Source: Aureobasidium sp. EXF-3400
Taxonomy: Eukaryota; Ascomycota; Dothideomycetes; Dothideales; Saccotheciaceae
Length of the DNA: 64,000 bases
Direction of reading: 5' to 3'
Assembly: GCA_024195585.1 (NCBI GenBank)
Contig: SWBL01000079.1
Span: 1-64,000 of the forward strand
Of this stretch, positions 1-10,457 are shown one piece after another; position 1 is the stretch's first letter, and every line of letters begins with the position of its first letter. The notes below the pieces were generated by a model. That model was not told where the DNA came from and did no database searches. It saw only the letters and a program-made list of their open reading frames with translations. The position numbers were made by a program, and so were the translations under genes.

Positions 1-3
1 TAA

Positions 4-93
4 GGTGATGTGGTGTAGTGGTAGCATGTGTCGTTGTGGAGGTTAAAGTCCAGCAACGCCGACCCGACGGCGGTTCGATTCCGCCCATTGCCA
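4..93 (+). tRNA. tRNA-His (anticodon GTG), with intron
   Basis: The acceptor strands 4-10 and 86-92 pair over seven positions with two G-U pairs, and base 93 is the discriminator A. The T arm at 69-85 is a 5-bp GGCGG/CCGCC stem around TTCGATT. A D arm lies at about 13-27. The anticodon loop at 34-39 reads TTGTGG, giving GTG for histidine. The span is about 18 nt longer than a mature tRNA; the excess sits just after the anticodon (about 40-57), the normal place for a nuclear tRNA intron. The lower anticodon stem is imperfect, so the exact intron borders are uncertain. A T-run at 103-107 would serve as the Pol III terminator. Confidence 0.78.
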
Positions 94-841
94 GGATCGA
101 TTCTTTTTGCCCCTTTTCTGCTCTACGGAAAGGCTGAGTGATCCTTTTGTCGAGGCTGGAAAAATTGGCAAATTTTTCTTGATGCTGGACTCGAGGGTGG
201 ACTGTGCGTAGCGTGGTTGTGGGGCTGCGTCTGCAGAGAGCCGTGCGGGTTATTCTGCAAGGGAAGGAAAAAGAATATTTGAGGGAGTTACAACGTCGGT
301 TCCTATCTATCGTGACTTCCTGTCCACTAGACACTTTCGGATGGACATCTTTCTTCGAAATGAACTCTCGTCATCTCAGGTTCTGAAGTGAGGTCTACAA
401 TGAGTTGAAGTTCGACATGTGCTGGTGCAGATAACTTGCTCTTTAGCGGGAATATGTCTGGTCCATGAAATGCGTAGAGTCGTGATGAACTGCTATCACA
501 GAACAAGGACGCCAGCTACTGATGTTGATTCAATCAACATCTAGCTTAGAGACTCGTAAGTCGTGAATGCTTCGTGCTGCTAGCATCTTCTTGTACCATC
601 GCTATTGCTATCACTATCACCCATGCTCGACATGACTTCTGTGGCATGCGGGTGTGCAATATTAAAACCCACGCATACTAACGCAGCGATTTTTTCTTTC
701 CAGTCATCTCCGTCGAGTAATGGTATATAAGAACCAAGGACTGCCGTGTGCGAACAATAGAACATTTCACTCTGACACTTGACCGAAACTACAAATTCAA
801 ACACATCAGAACGAAGCTCTAATATCAAGTACGATTCCACG
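94..841. promoter_or_regulatory. intergenic; TATA element for the 842 gene
   Basis: This stretch starts with the Pol III T-run (103-107) that ends the tRNA. A TATATAA element at 724-730 lies about 112 nt before the ATG at 842 and is the likely core promoter of that gene. No convincing coding sequence was found in between. Confidence 0.45.
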
Positions 842-1861
842 ATGACCAAGTCTAACGCTTCCGTCAAGACGCTTGCAGAAACGCATAACAGAACCGAGGT
901 CGAGGCCGAGGCCTCTGAACACGCAAGCAACACAACCGAGGATACACAGGCAAGAGACTCCGTTATCGAGGCCGACACATCACCTCGCGTCTACTCTGGC
1001 TGTCCTAACAAACCTCCCGAAGGCCTTGAGAGCGAGTTGAACAAGATGTTGAAAGAGGAACTCCAGAAGCGAAACCTGCGTAAGAGTTACGAGCAGGAGC
1101 GTGCATACTCCGGCTGCCTATCTCAGACTTTGCTGAGAGCACACGAGGGTATTTCGCCTCTGCACAGTCAGGTAATCGAGCTCGAACATTCCACGGCCGC
1201 GCTCACAGAGGAGCTTCACAAAAGAGCTACTATCATCAAAAACCTTGAGGAGCAGAACCGTCATCTCAAAGCTGTTCTGAGCGAGATTAGGTCTCGCATA
1301 CACAGCGCTAGGAACGGAGCTTCATCCCTAGCCCGAGAGAAGCGTGCAGAAAGTGTACCTTCTCAGCGTCCAGATACCCACGAACAACTTCCAGCATACT
1401 CCCTTCAAGAACAGTCGGTGTTCCAGAACACTCCAGCAGTAAACAAACCCATCCGCAGTATTCTCAAAACGCCTTCGACAAGTGAATCGATGAGTGAGCC
1501 GACGAATGAGTCAGCACTCACAGCACTCACAACATTCATATTCCTGGCGATCACCTGGATATGCTCCTTCTTCAAACCAGCCGAACCTCGCGAAGAAGTG
1601 TACTTCTATCAAAACCAGTGCTTTCCAAAAATCTCGAGTCCAGACTTCAAGGAACGAGTCAAAAGGCAGATCCACTACGAACAACTAGCTCTTGCCAGAA
1701 AAGATGCTCTCGTGAGTTTGAAACTGCCTGATCCGATCGAAGAACCAGAGAAGGACACCCAGAGCTCAAACTTTGCGCGTCTGAAAAGAGCACATGAGGA
1801 GGAGGAACATCGGTGGTTTGCAAAGAAGATCAAGCCGATGACTAGGGTGAGCATGGAATAG
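842..1861 (+). CDS. unknown coiled-coil protein with one membrane segment
   Basis: This single-exon frame encodes 339 residues. It is open upstream to 779, but 842 is the first ATG and follows a TATA element, so I start there. I do not recognise the family. The N-terminal 50 residues are polar and rich in T, E and A. Residues about 60-150 are rich in K, E, L and Q and look like a coiled coil. A Ser/Thr/Pro-rich linker follows, then a hydrophobic stretch at about 225-243 (LTALTTFIFLAITWICSFF), which is a plausible single membrane span. The last 95 residues are highly charged and include an EEEEH run. This suggests a tail-anchored-like or single-pass protein with large cytosolic domains, but the function is unknown. 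Confidence 0.6.
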   Translation: MTKSNASVKTLAETHNRTEVEAEASEHASNTTEDTQARDSVIEADTSPRVYSGCPNKPPEGLESELNKMLKEELQKRNLRKSYEQERAYSGCLSQTLLRAHEGISPLHSQVIELEHSTAALTEELHKRATIIKNLEEQNRHLKAVLSEIRSRIHSARNGASSLAREKRAESVPSQRPDTHEQLPAYSLQEQSVFQNTPAVNKPIRSILKTPSTSESMSEPTNESALTALTTFIFLAITWICSFFKPAEPREEVYFYQNQCFPKISSPDFKERVKRQIHYEQLALARKDALVSLKLPDPIEEPEKDTQSSNFARLKRAHEEEEHRWFAKKIKPMTRVSME

Positions 1862-2088
1862 AAGGACAAGAATATTGGTGCAAGTTTCATAGCTCTAGGA
1901 TATAGCGATGATGCAGATGACAGTATACACTCAAACAATGCAAGACCTTCTCACACATCAGAAGTGTACGAATCAAAGGTATTGGATTGATCTCTGTCTC
2001 GCTTAGGTTCACGATAACAAGCACATGATACCAATACTAAATCCAAACCTCAACTTCGTGAGAAAGCTTCTTCTATCCGAGAATTTTG

Positions 2089-2643
2089 CTATAGAAACTC
2101 TTCTTCCCCTTCTTCCGCCTCTAACCATCTTCCCGCCACGGCTTTGAATAATTTCCGCTCTTTGGTCTCCAAGCTCTTTGCAAGCTGTGAGAACTGCCAT
2201 GGTTGTCTTGACTCGGTATCTTCCTCCTCGTTATCATCCTCATCCATCTCATCCTCATCTCCATAGTCATTAGATGAAGCAGAGCAGTCACCATATGACC
2301 CAAATCTAACACACTGACGCTTAGCAAAGACTTTCTGTTCTTGCTTTGCTTGTTTCTTTGCCAATTGTGTACCAGACCATTGTGGACATGTTGGTTGTGT
2401 GGTTGATGGAACATAGATGTCGATATAAGGAGGATCAGTTTGATGGGTTTGATCTGACGCAAGATTGGTTTGTGATGTAGAGTTATTGTTTCTGTGGAAC
2501 ATGTTCCTCCTGGCGTTGACAAAGGCGTTGGTGTAGTTGGGGATGTTGTCGTAGATATCGAGGAAGGCTCTGGAGTAGTGGGTGGTGAAGAAGGTGTTGG
2601 GGACTTGAGATGCTTCACCAGTGGTAGATTTTGAGGTATCCAT
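2089..2643 (-). CDS. unknown acidic/low-complexity protein
   Basis: The frame encodes 184 residues from the first in-frame ATG at 2643 (MDTSKSTT). It stays open for a further 81 codons upstream but without an ATG, so a spliced upstream exon is possible. The protein is hydrophilic, with an N-rich middle, a strongly acidic block (DEDEMDEDDNEEEDTE) near residues 130-145 and a C-terminal helix-like segment with charged repeats. The block just before it (KKQAKQEQKVFAKRQ) is basic. No domain is recognised. It faces the 842 gene tail to tail. Real-gene status rests on frame length and amino-acid composition only. Confidence 0.45.
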   Translation of the reverse strand: MDTSKSTTGEASQVPNTFFTTHYSRAFLDIYDNIPNYTNAFVNARRNMFHRNNNSTSQTNLASDQTHQTDPPYIDIYVPSTTQPTCPQWSGTQLAKKQAKQEQKVFAKRQCVRFGSYGDCSASSNDYGDEDEMDEDDNEEEDTESRQPWQFSQLAKSLETKERKLFKAVAGRWLEAEEGEEEFL

Positions 2644-3195
2644 TTTCGATGGAGAGGGACTTGGACTTCTTCTTGAGAAAGTTTGTGCTTGGTGAGGTAG
2701 CTTGGGACTCGAGTTGACGCGGACTCTTTGATATTGTCCAAGGGTTGGTTTGGTTTTTCGAGTGACTTGTTCTTGATACCGAGTTGATGCTGCGATGAAG
2801 ATGAGATGGGACGGAGGATGTATGTTTTTCAACTCTTGCGAACAGTCACGGCGCTCTTGTATGACTGTACTGATGCCTATGTTCACACACTCTAGAGCCG
2901 AATGGCTCCGAGCGGTGGTATGAGTTAGTTTTCATCTTTCCTGTCGTCATTAGAGGCAGCCATTAGCATATGCGGAGATTGGTGTATGTAGTGACATGGT
3001 GAAAAGTGTTGTTAACAATACCAAAACTAAAGGAGGTATCAAGCAATTTTTGTAAGACAGAATCCTTTCTGCCATGATACCGAAGAAGATCCCCCAACCA
3101 AGACCAAAAAGAAAAGCCTCCCTTTTTCGCAAAAAAACAAACCATGATTCCGCTAATGTTAGTAGAAGAAAAACGAGACAGAACATCAAAATGGA
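2644..3195. other. intergenic, no gene seen
   Basis: This lies between the 5' end of the unknown acidic gene and the 3' end of SURF6. The frames here lack ATG starts or family features. It probably holds the upstream region of the 2089-2643 gene and the SURF6 3' UTR. Confidence 0.4.
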
Positions 3196-4822
3196 TCAAG
3201 CCTTGAATCCTTTGCCCTCGAAGCCAGGTCTTGCCTTCTTCTTGGCACCACCGCTGGCACCCTTCTTGCCCTTCTTGCCACCCTTCTCGGAGGCTCTCTT
3301 GGCCAGGTTCTCGGTTCTCTTCTTGTCCTTCATCTCCTTGCCCTTCTTGACATTGTCGAGGCGCTCGTTCCATTGTGTTGCGCTCTTTGTCTTTTGGTCT
3401 GTCTTGCGCTTCAAGGTCTTCTTGAGTAGGGATTGGTCGTCCTTGACGCGTTCACCGTGTGCGCGCTTCTTTGCGTTGAGCCACATGTCCTTCTCTTCAA
3501 TCTCCTTGCGCTTGTCCTCGTCCATACCAGCAAGTCGCTGAGCCTTCCTCTCGGCAGCGGCCAAGGCGGTCTTGATATCTGAAGGACCCTTCTTCTTCTT
3601 GTGTGCAGCAATGGAGCCGAGTGTGGGGTCAGCTTCTTCATCGTCGAATGCGACACGGCCGAAAGAGAAGTTGTTCTCGTCTACGGGACGCGGTGAGAAG
3701 ATGTCGGGAGTAGCTAGGGGGCTACCACTGCCACGCAGACGCTCATTGTTAAGACGCTCCTCCTCTTCCTTAGCCTTCAAACGTAACTCCTTCTTGTGCT
3801 GCTTGCGAGCCTCCTCCTTCTTGCGACGCGACTCGAGCAGTTCCTGTCTGTTGCGAGGGCCGCCAGTGGGGCCATCGGCCTTGCGCTGGGCACGTAGCGC
3901 CTCAATACGGGCCTTCAGGCGGGCTTGCAGTTCCTCGGCGTTGACCTCCGGTAGCTTGAGGGCCAGAGCTTTCTTGGGCTTTGTAGTGGTGGATGCATCT
4001 GCTTCTGTGGGATTTGAGGCAGGGACTATTGATGACGAGGAAGATGTGGCAGATTGGGCTGTGGAGTTGTCGAAGACCTCGGGTTGGTCGGGGCTCGCTG
4101 GTGTTGAAATTTCGTCGTTGTCGACCAGACCAGAAAAGTCCATGGCATCGTCGGCGGCCTCATCAGCAGATACGTCCTCGGCGTCTTGCATGTCCTCGTC
4201 TGCAGACTCTTCGGCGCCAGCAGCGGATTGAGGCTCCTGCTTGCGAGCGGCCTTCTTAGCATCCAGCTTTGCCTTTTGCTTGTCGGCCTTTTCCTTCTTC
4301 AGGCGGCGCTTCTCCTTTCTCTTTTCTGCCTGTGCCTTTTTGCTGCTTGTGGTAGCGTCGGCATCATCGTCGCTGTCCTCATCATCGTCCTCTTCATCAA
4401 CCTTTTGCTTCTTGGCGGGTTGCGCTTTCGCGACAGGCAAGTCGATTTGTGCAGATGATTCGTCATTGTCGTCTTCGATTCCTAGCTCTCGCTTTCTCTT
4501 GCGCTCGTTCTCGTCCATGACATCCTTTGCGGATTTTTGGTTTGCAGGATCGAGTTTTGCGCGCTTTGCTTGGCGCTTTTGCTCCTTGGTCTGCTTCTTA
4601 CGTTGCCATTGATCCTGCAAAAAGGAGAGTGAGCAGGATGCGCTAGGAACAGAAGTGTGAGGCACATACGCTGTTGTCCTTAGAATAGTATTCGTTGGCG
4701 GGGATCAGAGAAAGAAGACCCTCAAACGCCTGAGCGTGACTTTCAAGACGTGCCTGCAGGAGATGAGTATTGGAGCAGAAATTCAGGGGAGCAGACTTGA
4801 GTACCTCTAGATCGTCAGCCAT
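3196..4822 (-). CDS. RRP14: SURF6/Rrp14-family ribosome biogenesis protein
   Basis: Exons on the minus strand are 4805-4822, 4670-4753 and 3196-4614, giving 506 residues; exon 1 encodes only MADDLE. Both introns have GT/AG ends and the frame is continuous. The N-terminal SLIPANEYYSKDNS...QWQRKKQTKEQKRQAKRAKLDP pattern is the conserved Rrp14 N-domain. The central acidic stretches are followed by the SURF6 core (LQARLKARIEALRAQRKAD, then RNRQELLESRRKKEEARK) and a Lys/Gly-rich C-terminus ending KGFKA. The family is nucleolar and acts in pre-rRNA processing and assembly of both subunits. The gene is divergent from the microprotein/EMP47-like pair, with 213 nt between start codons. Confidence 0.92.
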
Positions 4823-5035
4823 GATGAGATTATATCAGAAAATGGAAATATGAGTGGCAAGATGGGCGATGCAAATGGTCGTCTGCATCTTTGCTCAAGC
4901 CGAACTTTTCGTCTGCGGGATGGCCTTGGCGCGGCATCGTCTCTCGAAGTTTTGAAACGGGCAATGACGATCAGTCTGGGGTAGATGGGTAGCTTTCAGT
5001 TCGCGCGGACTGGCCAGCGCGACCAAGTTGCAACC
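4823..5035. promoter_or_regulatory. compact bidirectional promoter, SURF6 / microprotein-EMP47 pair
   Basis: Only 213 nt separate the SURF6 start codon (4822, minus) from the ATG at 5036. It must carry the promoters of both directions, and it is the only non-coding space available for the two plus-strand frames that follow. Confidence 0.5.
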
Positions 5036-5221
5036 ATGGAAAACTTCGCCCTTGACGCAACTCACAAAGGCGGCTTGACCATTTCCCACTACCTCGACTG
5101 CTCGCCCAACGTCGTCAGCATTTTCAAGGAGGTCAACAAGCTGGTTCTTGTCGTCACCATTGGCTTGGTCTCTGTCTCTCTGCTCCGCACCTTCCGTCCC
5201 TCAGCCTCGCGTGCCTCGTAG
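5036..5221 (+). CDS. 62-residue membrane microprotein upstream of EMP47-like gene
   Basis: The start at 5036 has the context ACCATGG; an in-frame ATG at 4985 would add 16 residues but has a weaker context. Codon use is strongly C-ending (GTC, ACC, GCC, CTC), like neighbouring genes, which argues for real coding. The protein has a polar N-half (LDATHKGGLTISHYLDCSP), then a probable membrane helix at about 35-51 (LVLVVTIGLVSVSLL) and a short basic tail ending in SRAS. I do not recognise the family. The TAG stop is followed after only 3 nt (ACC) by the ATG of the lectin gene, which also has ACCATGG, and there is no room for a separate promoter. The pair may be one bicistronic transcript. ER or Golgi membrane location is inferred from context. 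Confidence 0.65.
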   Translation: MENFALDATHKGGLTISHYLDCSPNVVSIFKEVNKLVLVVTIGLVSVSLLRTFRPSASRAS

Positions 5222-5224
5222 ACC

Positions 5225-6599
5225 ATGGCTCGTCTGTCACATGCCTCGCTGGCATGGCTGCTTTTCGCTGCCTCAACACAAGCATCTTATGTTATCGAGG
5301 GTCTTTCCTTCGGCCACAAGGGCGCCATCTCACCCAATGGTCGCGCTGTCCCCGGTTGGCACCTCTCTGGAGAAAACCACACTCCTCAACTACTCTCGGA
5401 TCGCATCATCCTCACCCCTCCCGCTCCCGGTGGTACAAGAGGCGCTATCTTTGCTGATAGCCCTATCACCCAACCTGAATGGATTGTCGAGACCGAGTTC
5501 CGTGCCTCGGGTCAAGAGCGTGGCAGTGGTAATCTGAACTTCTGGTTCGTCGACACTGGCCGTTCTGCTGTCGGCCAGAGCAGTATATATACCGTTGGCA
5601 AGTTCGATGGTCTTGCCTTGGTCGTTGACCAGTACGGTCCTCGTGGAGGCTCTATTCGCGGTTTCCTCAACGACGGCTCAGCCAACTTCAAGGACCACCA
5701 CAACGTTGACAGTCTGGCCTTTGGTCACTGTGACTATGCATACCGCAATCTGGGTCGCCCCAGTAAGCTGCGCATTGAGAATGGTGCTCATGGCCTCCGT
5801 GTTGACATTGATGGCACACCCTGCTTCCACAGCGAGAAGGTCAATCTTCCTCCTGGTTACTTCTTCGGTGTCTCTGCCGCTGCCTCAGAAAACCCCGATT
5901 CCTTCGAGCTCTACAAGTTTGCTGCATCCACCACAACCTCCATTACTCGTGAGGAGCCCAATGTTGAGGCCAAGCGCCAACATCTCGAGAAATTGGACAA
6001 GTTCCCTGGTGCTCCTGAAGCTCTTCCCGATGCTGATGCCGGCACTATCCTGGACCAGGTACATCAGTTTGCCGATCTTCACAACCGCATGCAAGCAATG
6101 AACCACCAAATTGCAAACCTGTTTGGCGAATTCGAGCGTCTGTCTCGTCAATTGAACGATCGTCATGCTGAGTTGATGGCCAAGGTTTCTGGTCCCAATG
6201 CTGGTGACTCTAGCGACAAGACGCATCAACAAACCACTGGCGAAGCTCTCCTTCCCCTGAGCCGTCGCGTTGAGAACATCGAGCGTATTGTGCTCGCCAT
6301 CCAGCGCGATGTTGAGGGCAAGGACTACCGTGAGCATTTGACCAACCTACAGCAGTCAATCGAAGGTGTTCGTGGAGGCTTGACTGAGCATCTTCCCGAG
6401 ACAATTTCTCATAGTAAGTTATCCCAAATCGTAATTTGTTGTAAAGTCGAATAACTAACGTTACTTCTTAGTGATCTCCACCGCAGCTCCTAAGATGGGC
6501 ATGTTCATCTTCGTCGTCATCGCCTTCCAGGTCATGCTCGCCGGCGCCTACATTGTTTACAAGAGACGCAGAGCAAGTGCTCCCAAGAAGTACTTGTAG
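5225..6599 (+). CDS. EMP47: EMP47/ERGIC-53-like L-type lectin cargo receptor
   Basis: Exons are 5225-6413 and 6472-6599 (438 residues); the intron has GTAAGT, an ACTAAC branch site and TAG. The protein has a signal peptide (cleavage after about residue 20, QAS), a legume-like lectin domain at about 21-235 with GNLNFWFVDTG and GLALVVDQYG landmarks, a stalk with helical heptads (about 240-385) and one membrane span near residues 400-420. It ends in KKYL, a KKXX COPI retrieval signal. Members cycle between ER and Golgi and export glycoproteins. The C-terminal membrane helix and sorting signal are encoded entirely by the short second exon, so retention of the intron would give a soluble lumenal form. 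Confidence 0.93.
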
Positions 6600-7195
6600 T
6601 CTCGTCACATTCTCCTTGTATATCTCTTTTACAGTATCTTCTTGAAGATTAGCGTTTGTCCATGAAAGCTTGTAGAAGTTCAGCGATTCTTACATAACTT
6701 TTGTTGTATAGAGAAAGACTTTTCGAAATATTGGAACCCTTATATGATTTTCACCATACATTCCAGCTTAGTGGTTGCAACGTTTGGCGATTGTACGATG
6801 AGCAAAGATGCGAGGATCAATACAAGCAACAACTCATATATCGACTCTCCTTGTTAGCTGTGTATGACCACATTGAAGCAATGCTGCAGTAGCTGAGAGG
6901 AAGTAGATATTATGGCGATTCCTTGGGCTATAAAAATTGCAACGTCACTTATCAGAGAAGTCAGACGGAAGAGCGAGTGTCAGAAGAGTTAAGCATGTAG
7001 CCATTGTAGTGTTTATGCAACCATTAGATACCTATGCTTCTTGCGCCGTGTCTGCTGCCATTCGAGCAATTCGCCTCCTGAACGCCTGTTCATCAAATCA
7101 TATACTTGATCCTCCTGGCGGGTATTCCCATATGAGCAAACGCCACCAAAACTCCTAACCCTGCATTTCATCGATATTACAGCTCGATCATGTTC
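6600..7195. other. convergent 3' intergenic region
   Basis: This lies between the 3' ends of the EMP47-like gene and FEN1. Two short frames are present (6701-6892 and 6937-7158) but they lack ATG starts and family features. Nothing else is seen. Confidence 0.4.
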
Positions 7196-8483
7196 TTAGG
7201 CAGTACCTCTGGGCTTGGCCTTGGCCTCCTTCTTCTCCTTTGCTGCCTGCTTCTGCTTCTTTTTCTTCTCTTCCTGCTTGGCCTCGTTCTTGCGCTTCAA
7301 GCTTGCCTGCTCTTCAGGGGTCTTGGCGACTGGCTTGAAGAAACCCTCGAGTCTGCTTTGCTGTGCACTTTTGAGACTCTTTGCGAGACGAGCTGCACCG
7401 TTCTTGACTCTGTCTTCGCTGAAACCCTTTTCCTCGACAAGGAACTTTACGAGACCCTCAACATCAGGCGCCTTCCACTCAAAGTTGCACTCAGGGTCGT
7501 CAGCGGGACGAACGTCGGGTTCTTTGAAGAGAAGCTTTGCTTCGGCCCAAGGCCAGTCGTCTGGAATCGTGTACTTCTTGTTGTTCTCGAGCATACCGAC
7601 AACAGCCTCGAGACTTTTGTGTTCCTTGATCATGGTGTAGGCGACCTTTGGGCCGATGCCCTTGACGGGGTCGACGTAATCGCAGCCGAGCAGAATGCAC
7701 ATGTCGATGAACTGTCGATATTGGTCAGCATGATTCCGGAGGTATTCGATAATTTCATACCTGATCCATGGTCATGTCCAGACCTTCCAGGACCTTGTCG
7801 AGATGAATCTCTTGGATAGGTTCCTTGCGCTGCTCGCTGAAGGTGAGCTTACGAAGAAGTACAGGTGCGGCAAAGGTCAATGTGTCCATATCCTCACTGG
7901 CAGCAGCATAGACTTTGCCGGCACGCGCCAGGGCAGCACACTGAGCCTCGGCCTCGGTCGGGGCAATGATGAAGGGAATGCCCATCAACTTGAGCAGTCG
8001 CTGGGCTTCGGCGTTGTGCTCTCTTGTAACACGAACAGTACGACGACTGAACTTCTCCATGTCCTCAGCGGTACCCGTCTCTTTGGCTTCTTCGTGGGCT
8101 TCTTCAGCTTCCGTCTTGCGCTGGAAGCGTTTGGCGAGTTCTCCAGACTTGAGTTTTGGTGGAGCACCATCAAAGACGTAGAGAGGCTTGATACCGTTGT
8201 CGGCCATACGCAGGGTGCGGTAGAACATTCCCATGAGATGTGAAGTTGTCTCTCCAGATTCGTTCATCAATTGTTGACCTTCGGAACGGACGGCGATGAG
8301 GAACGAGTACAGTGACATGGAAGCATCGATGGCAACCTTGCGGCCAAACTGGTTTTTGATTTCTCCAGTCTTGACGGCATCGGGACAGTGCTCGTCGATG
8401 ACTTGGAAGAGGTCTGCATGAGGTCAAAAGTCAGCTCTATGATGGATATAAGCCAGATTGCTATACTTACGTTTGATACCCAT
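7196..8483 (-). CDS. RAD27: flap endonuclease 1 (FEN1/Rad27)
   Basis: Exons are 8471-8483 (13 nt), 7761-8413 and 7196-7711, giving 393 residues, the usual FEN1 length. The enzyme removes 5' flaps during Okazaki fragment maturation and long-patch base excision repair in the nucleus. Metal-binding acids are visible: VAIDASMS (D34), YVFDGAPP (D86), PTEAEAQC (E158/E160), SEDMDTLTF (D179/D181) and GCDYVDP (D233). A PCNA-interacting box QSRLEGFF is near the C-terminus, followed by a Lys-rich tail. The start MGIKHLFQ is the conserved FEN1 N-terminus and is split by the first intron after AAAC. The gene is divergent from glutaryl-CoA dehydrogenase. Confidence 0.97.
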
Positions 8484-9018
8484 CTCGGCTGATTGGTTGA
8501 TTCAATGCGAAGATGTGGTATGCAGAGAAGTTGGCAAGTTCAAAATGATGGTCAAGTATATGGTAATTGCTCTACTGGAAGCAGAAAGTGCATGCGCTCG
8601 CGAAGCTGCCTGACGCGCACTCGGTCGCGTTTTCCAACTCGGCAGTGACGTACGTGAACCCATTACTTCCCAATTGGGACGACCACTTTCATTCTATCAC
8701 ACATGTTAAGGCAGGACCGAGGCAGGTCCAACACATACTCCGAAGCCATATGATGTTCATCGCAAGTCACTTACCGAATGTTTCGGCGAATATCTCCAGC
8801 ACAAAAGTCAACGAAATGATAAACACTCGATGTCGGCCGTCGACTTCCAGCCTCGGCATGTTGAACCTACATACAGCGGGGCGTAGCCGACTTTCCGTTT
8901 CGACACGCATCTCCTTTGCCGCCATTCTCTTGCATATTTTGTGTAGTTATATAATCAATCTTCTGCTTCTTTTGATTGCTCTACCCCACTCTTTCCTTCT
9001 TGTTCAACTATCTGCATC
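8484..9018. promoter_or_regulatory. bidirectional promoter with two ACGCG (MBF-type) cores
   Basis: This 535-nt region separates the FEN1 and GCDH starts. ACGCG occurs at 8613-8617 and its reverse complement CGCGT at 8626-8630, about 130-145 nt upstream of the FEN1 ATG. ACGCG is the MluI-box core bound by MBF at S-phase genes in yeasts. A CCCAATTGGG palindrome at 8669-8678 includes CCAAT in both orientations. A pyrimidine-rich tract precedes the GCDH ATG. Confidence 0.5.
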
Positions 9019-10457
9019 ATGTTCAAATCAGTCGCCCGTCAGACAGCAAGGCAACTCGGCTCACGAGGCCCTGCTGCTTCAATTGCTCGTCGTCATGCTC
9101 ACACTCCCTCGGCCTTCGATTGGAAGGACCCGCTGGGTGCTGCCAACATGTTCACCGAGGAAGAGTTGGCTATTGCAGAGACAGCCGAGTCCTACTGTCA
9201 AGAGCGCATGCTTCCTCGTGTGCTAGGTGAATACATACATCGGATTCCACTCATCTTCAATTGCTAACCCAAGCAGATGCATACAGAAACGAAGACTACG
9301 ACAGAAAGATTCTTGAAGAGATGGGAGAACTAGGTTTGCTGGGTGCTACAATTGAAGGTTATGGATGTGCTGGTGTCTCCTCAGTCGCATCTGGTCTCAT
9401 CACTCGCGCTGTTGAGAGAGTCGACTCGGGTTACCGTTCAGGCATGTCTGTCCAATCCTCATTGGTTATGGGCGGTATCGACGAGTTCGGCTCCCAGGAG
9501 CAAAAAGACAAGTTTTTGCCTCAGCTGGCCAGTGGTAAAATGCTTGGTTGCTTCGGCTTGACAGAGCCCAACCACGGCAGTGATCCTGGCAGCATGGAGA
9601 CCGTGGCCAAGCCTCACCCTACCAAGAAGGGCTACCTCAGCCTGAGTGGAGCAAAGACCTGGATCACCAACTCGCCAATTGCAGATGTCATGCTCGTATG
9701 GGCTAAGCTGCAGGAGACAGGCAAGATTCGTGGTTTCTTGGTCGAGAGATCCGAGTGCCCCCCAGGTACTTTGGAGACACCTCCGTTGAAAAACAAGAAC
9801 GGTTTGAGAGCCTCTCTCACTGGTATGATTCAATTGGATGAATGCCCGATACCAGAAGCAAACATGTTCCCTCACATCGAGGGCCTAAGAGGACCTTTCA
9901 GCTGTCTCAACGGTGCTCGTTATGGTATCGCTTGGGGCACTATGGGTGCTCTTGAAGACTGTATCGCAAGGACGAGACAGTACGCTCTGGAGAGAAAGCA
10001 GTTCAAGAACAACCCAATCGCCAAGTACCAGTTGGTGCAGAAGAAGCTCTCTGATGCAACCACAGATGCGGCGTACGGCATCCTCGCAGCATTGCAAGTT
10101 GGCCGCCTGAAGGATGAGGGCAAGGCTGCCCCTGAGATGATCTCGATGATCAAGAGACAAAACTGCGACAGAGCCTTAGTGAATGCACGAGTGTAAGCGA
10201 CCCCATACAAACACAACTGCCGAGAGTGGCTGCTAACTCATGCGCAGATTACAGGAAGTCTTTGGAGGAAACGCTGTCAGTGATGAGTACCACATTGGAA
10301 GACATGTGGCGAACCTGTTTGTCACTCAGACATACGAGGGACAGAGTGATATTCACGGTGAGTTCGGACAAGGCACTACACTCAGCCACGGTATACTAAC
10401 ATGTGCTCAGCTCTTATTCTTGGACGCGCAATCACTGGTATTCAAGCTTTCTGTTAA
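9019..10457 (+). CDS. glutaryl-CoA dehydrogenase, mitochondrial
   Basis: Exons are 9019-9226, 9277-10192, 10248-10357 and 10411-10457 (426 residues). The first 30 residues are Arg/Ala/Ser-rich without acids, a clear matrix-targeting presequence. The FAD acyl-CoA dehydrogenase fold shows [15 protein letters not shown] and [12 protein letters not shown] (flavin/substrate loops), [14 protein letters not shown] near the acyl pocket, and [19 protein letters not shown], where Glu is the catalytic base. That last motif matches GCDH rather than other family members. It converts glutaryl-CoA to crotonyl-CoA in lysine and tryptophan breakdown. The frame stays open beyond an alternative reading of the last exon, but the spliced frame gives the family C-terminus and stops at 10457. 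Confidence 0.93.

Noticed and set aside
2950..3189. 79-residue hydrophobic frame at the 3' side of SURF6
   Set aside because: It looks membrane-like, but starts with TTG and overlaps the SURF6 3' UTR and other frames; no support for translation.
3600..4600. Long low-complexity Lys/Glu/Asp runs that first suggested a repeat region
   Set aside because: They are the charged linkers typical of SURF6 proteins, not a DNA repeat.
6701..7158. Two short frames between the EMP47-like gene and FEN1
   Set aside because: They lack ATG starts, have no features and lie between two 3' ends, where UTRs are expected.
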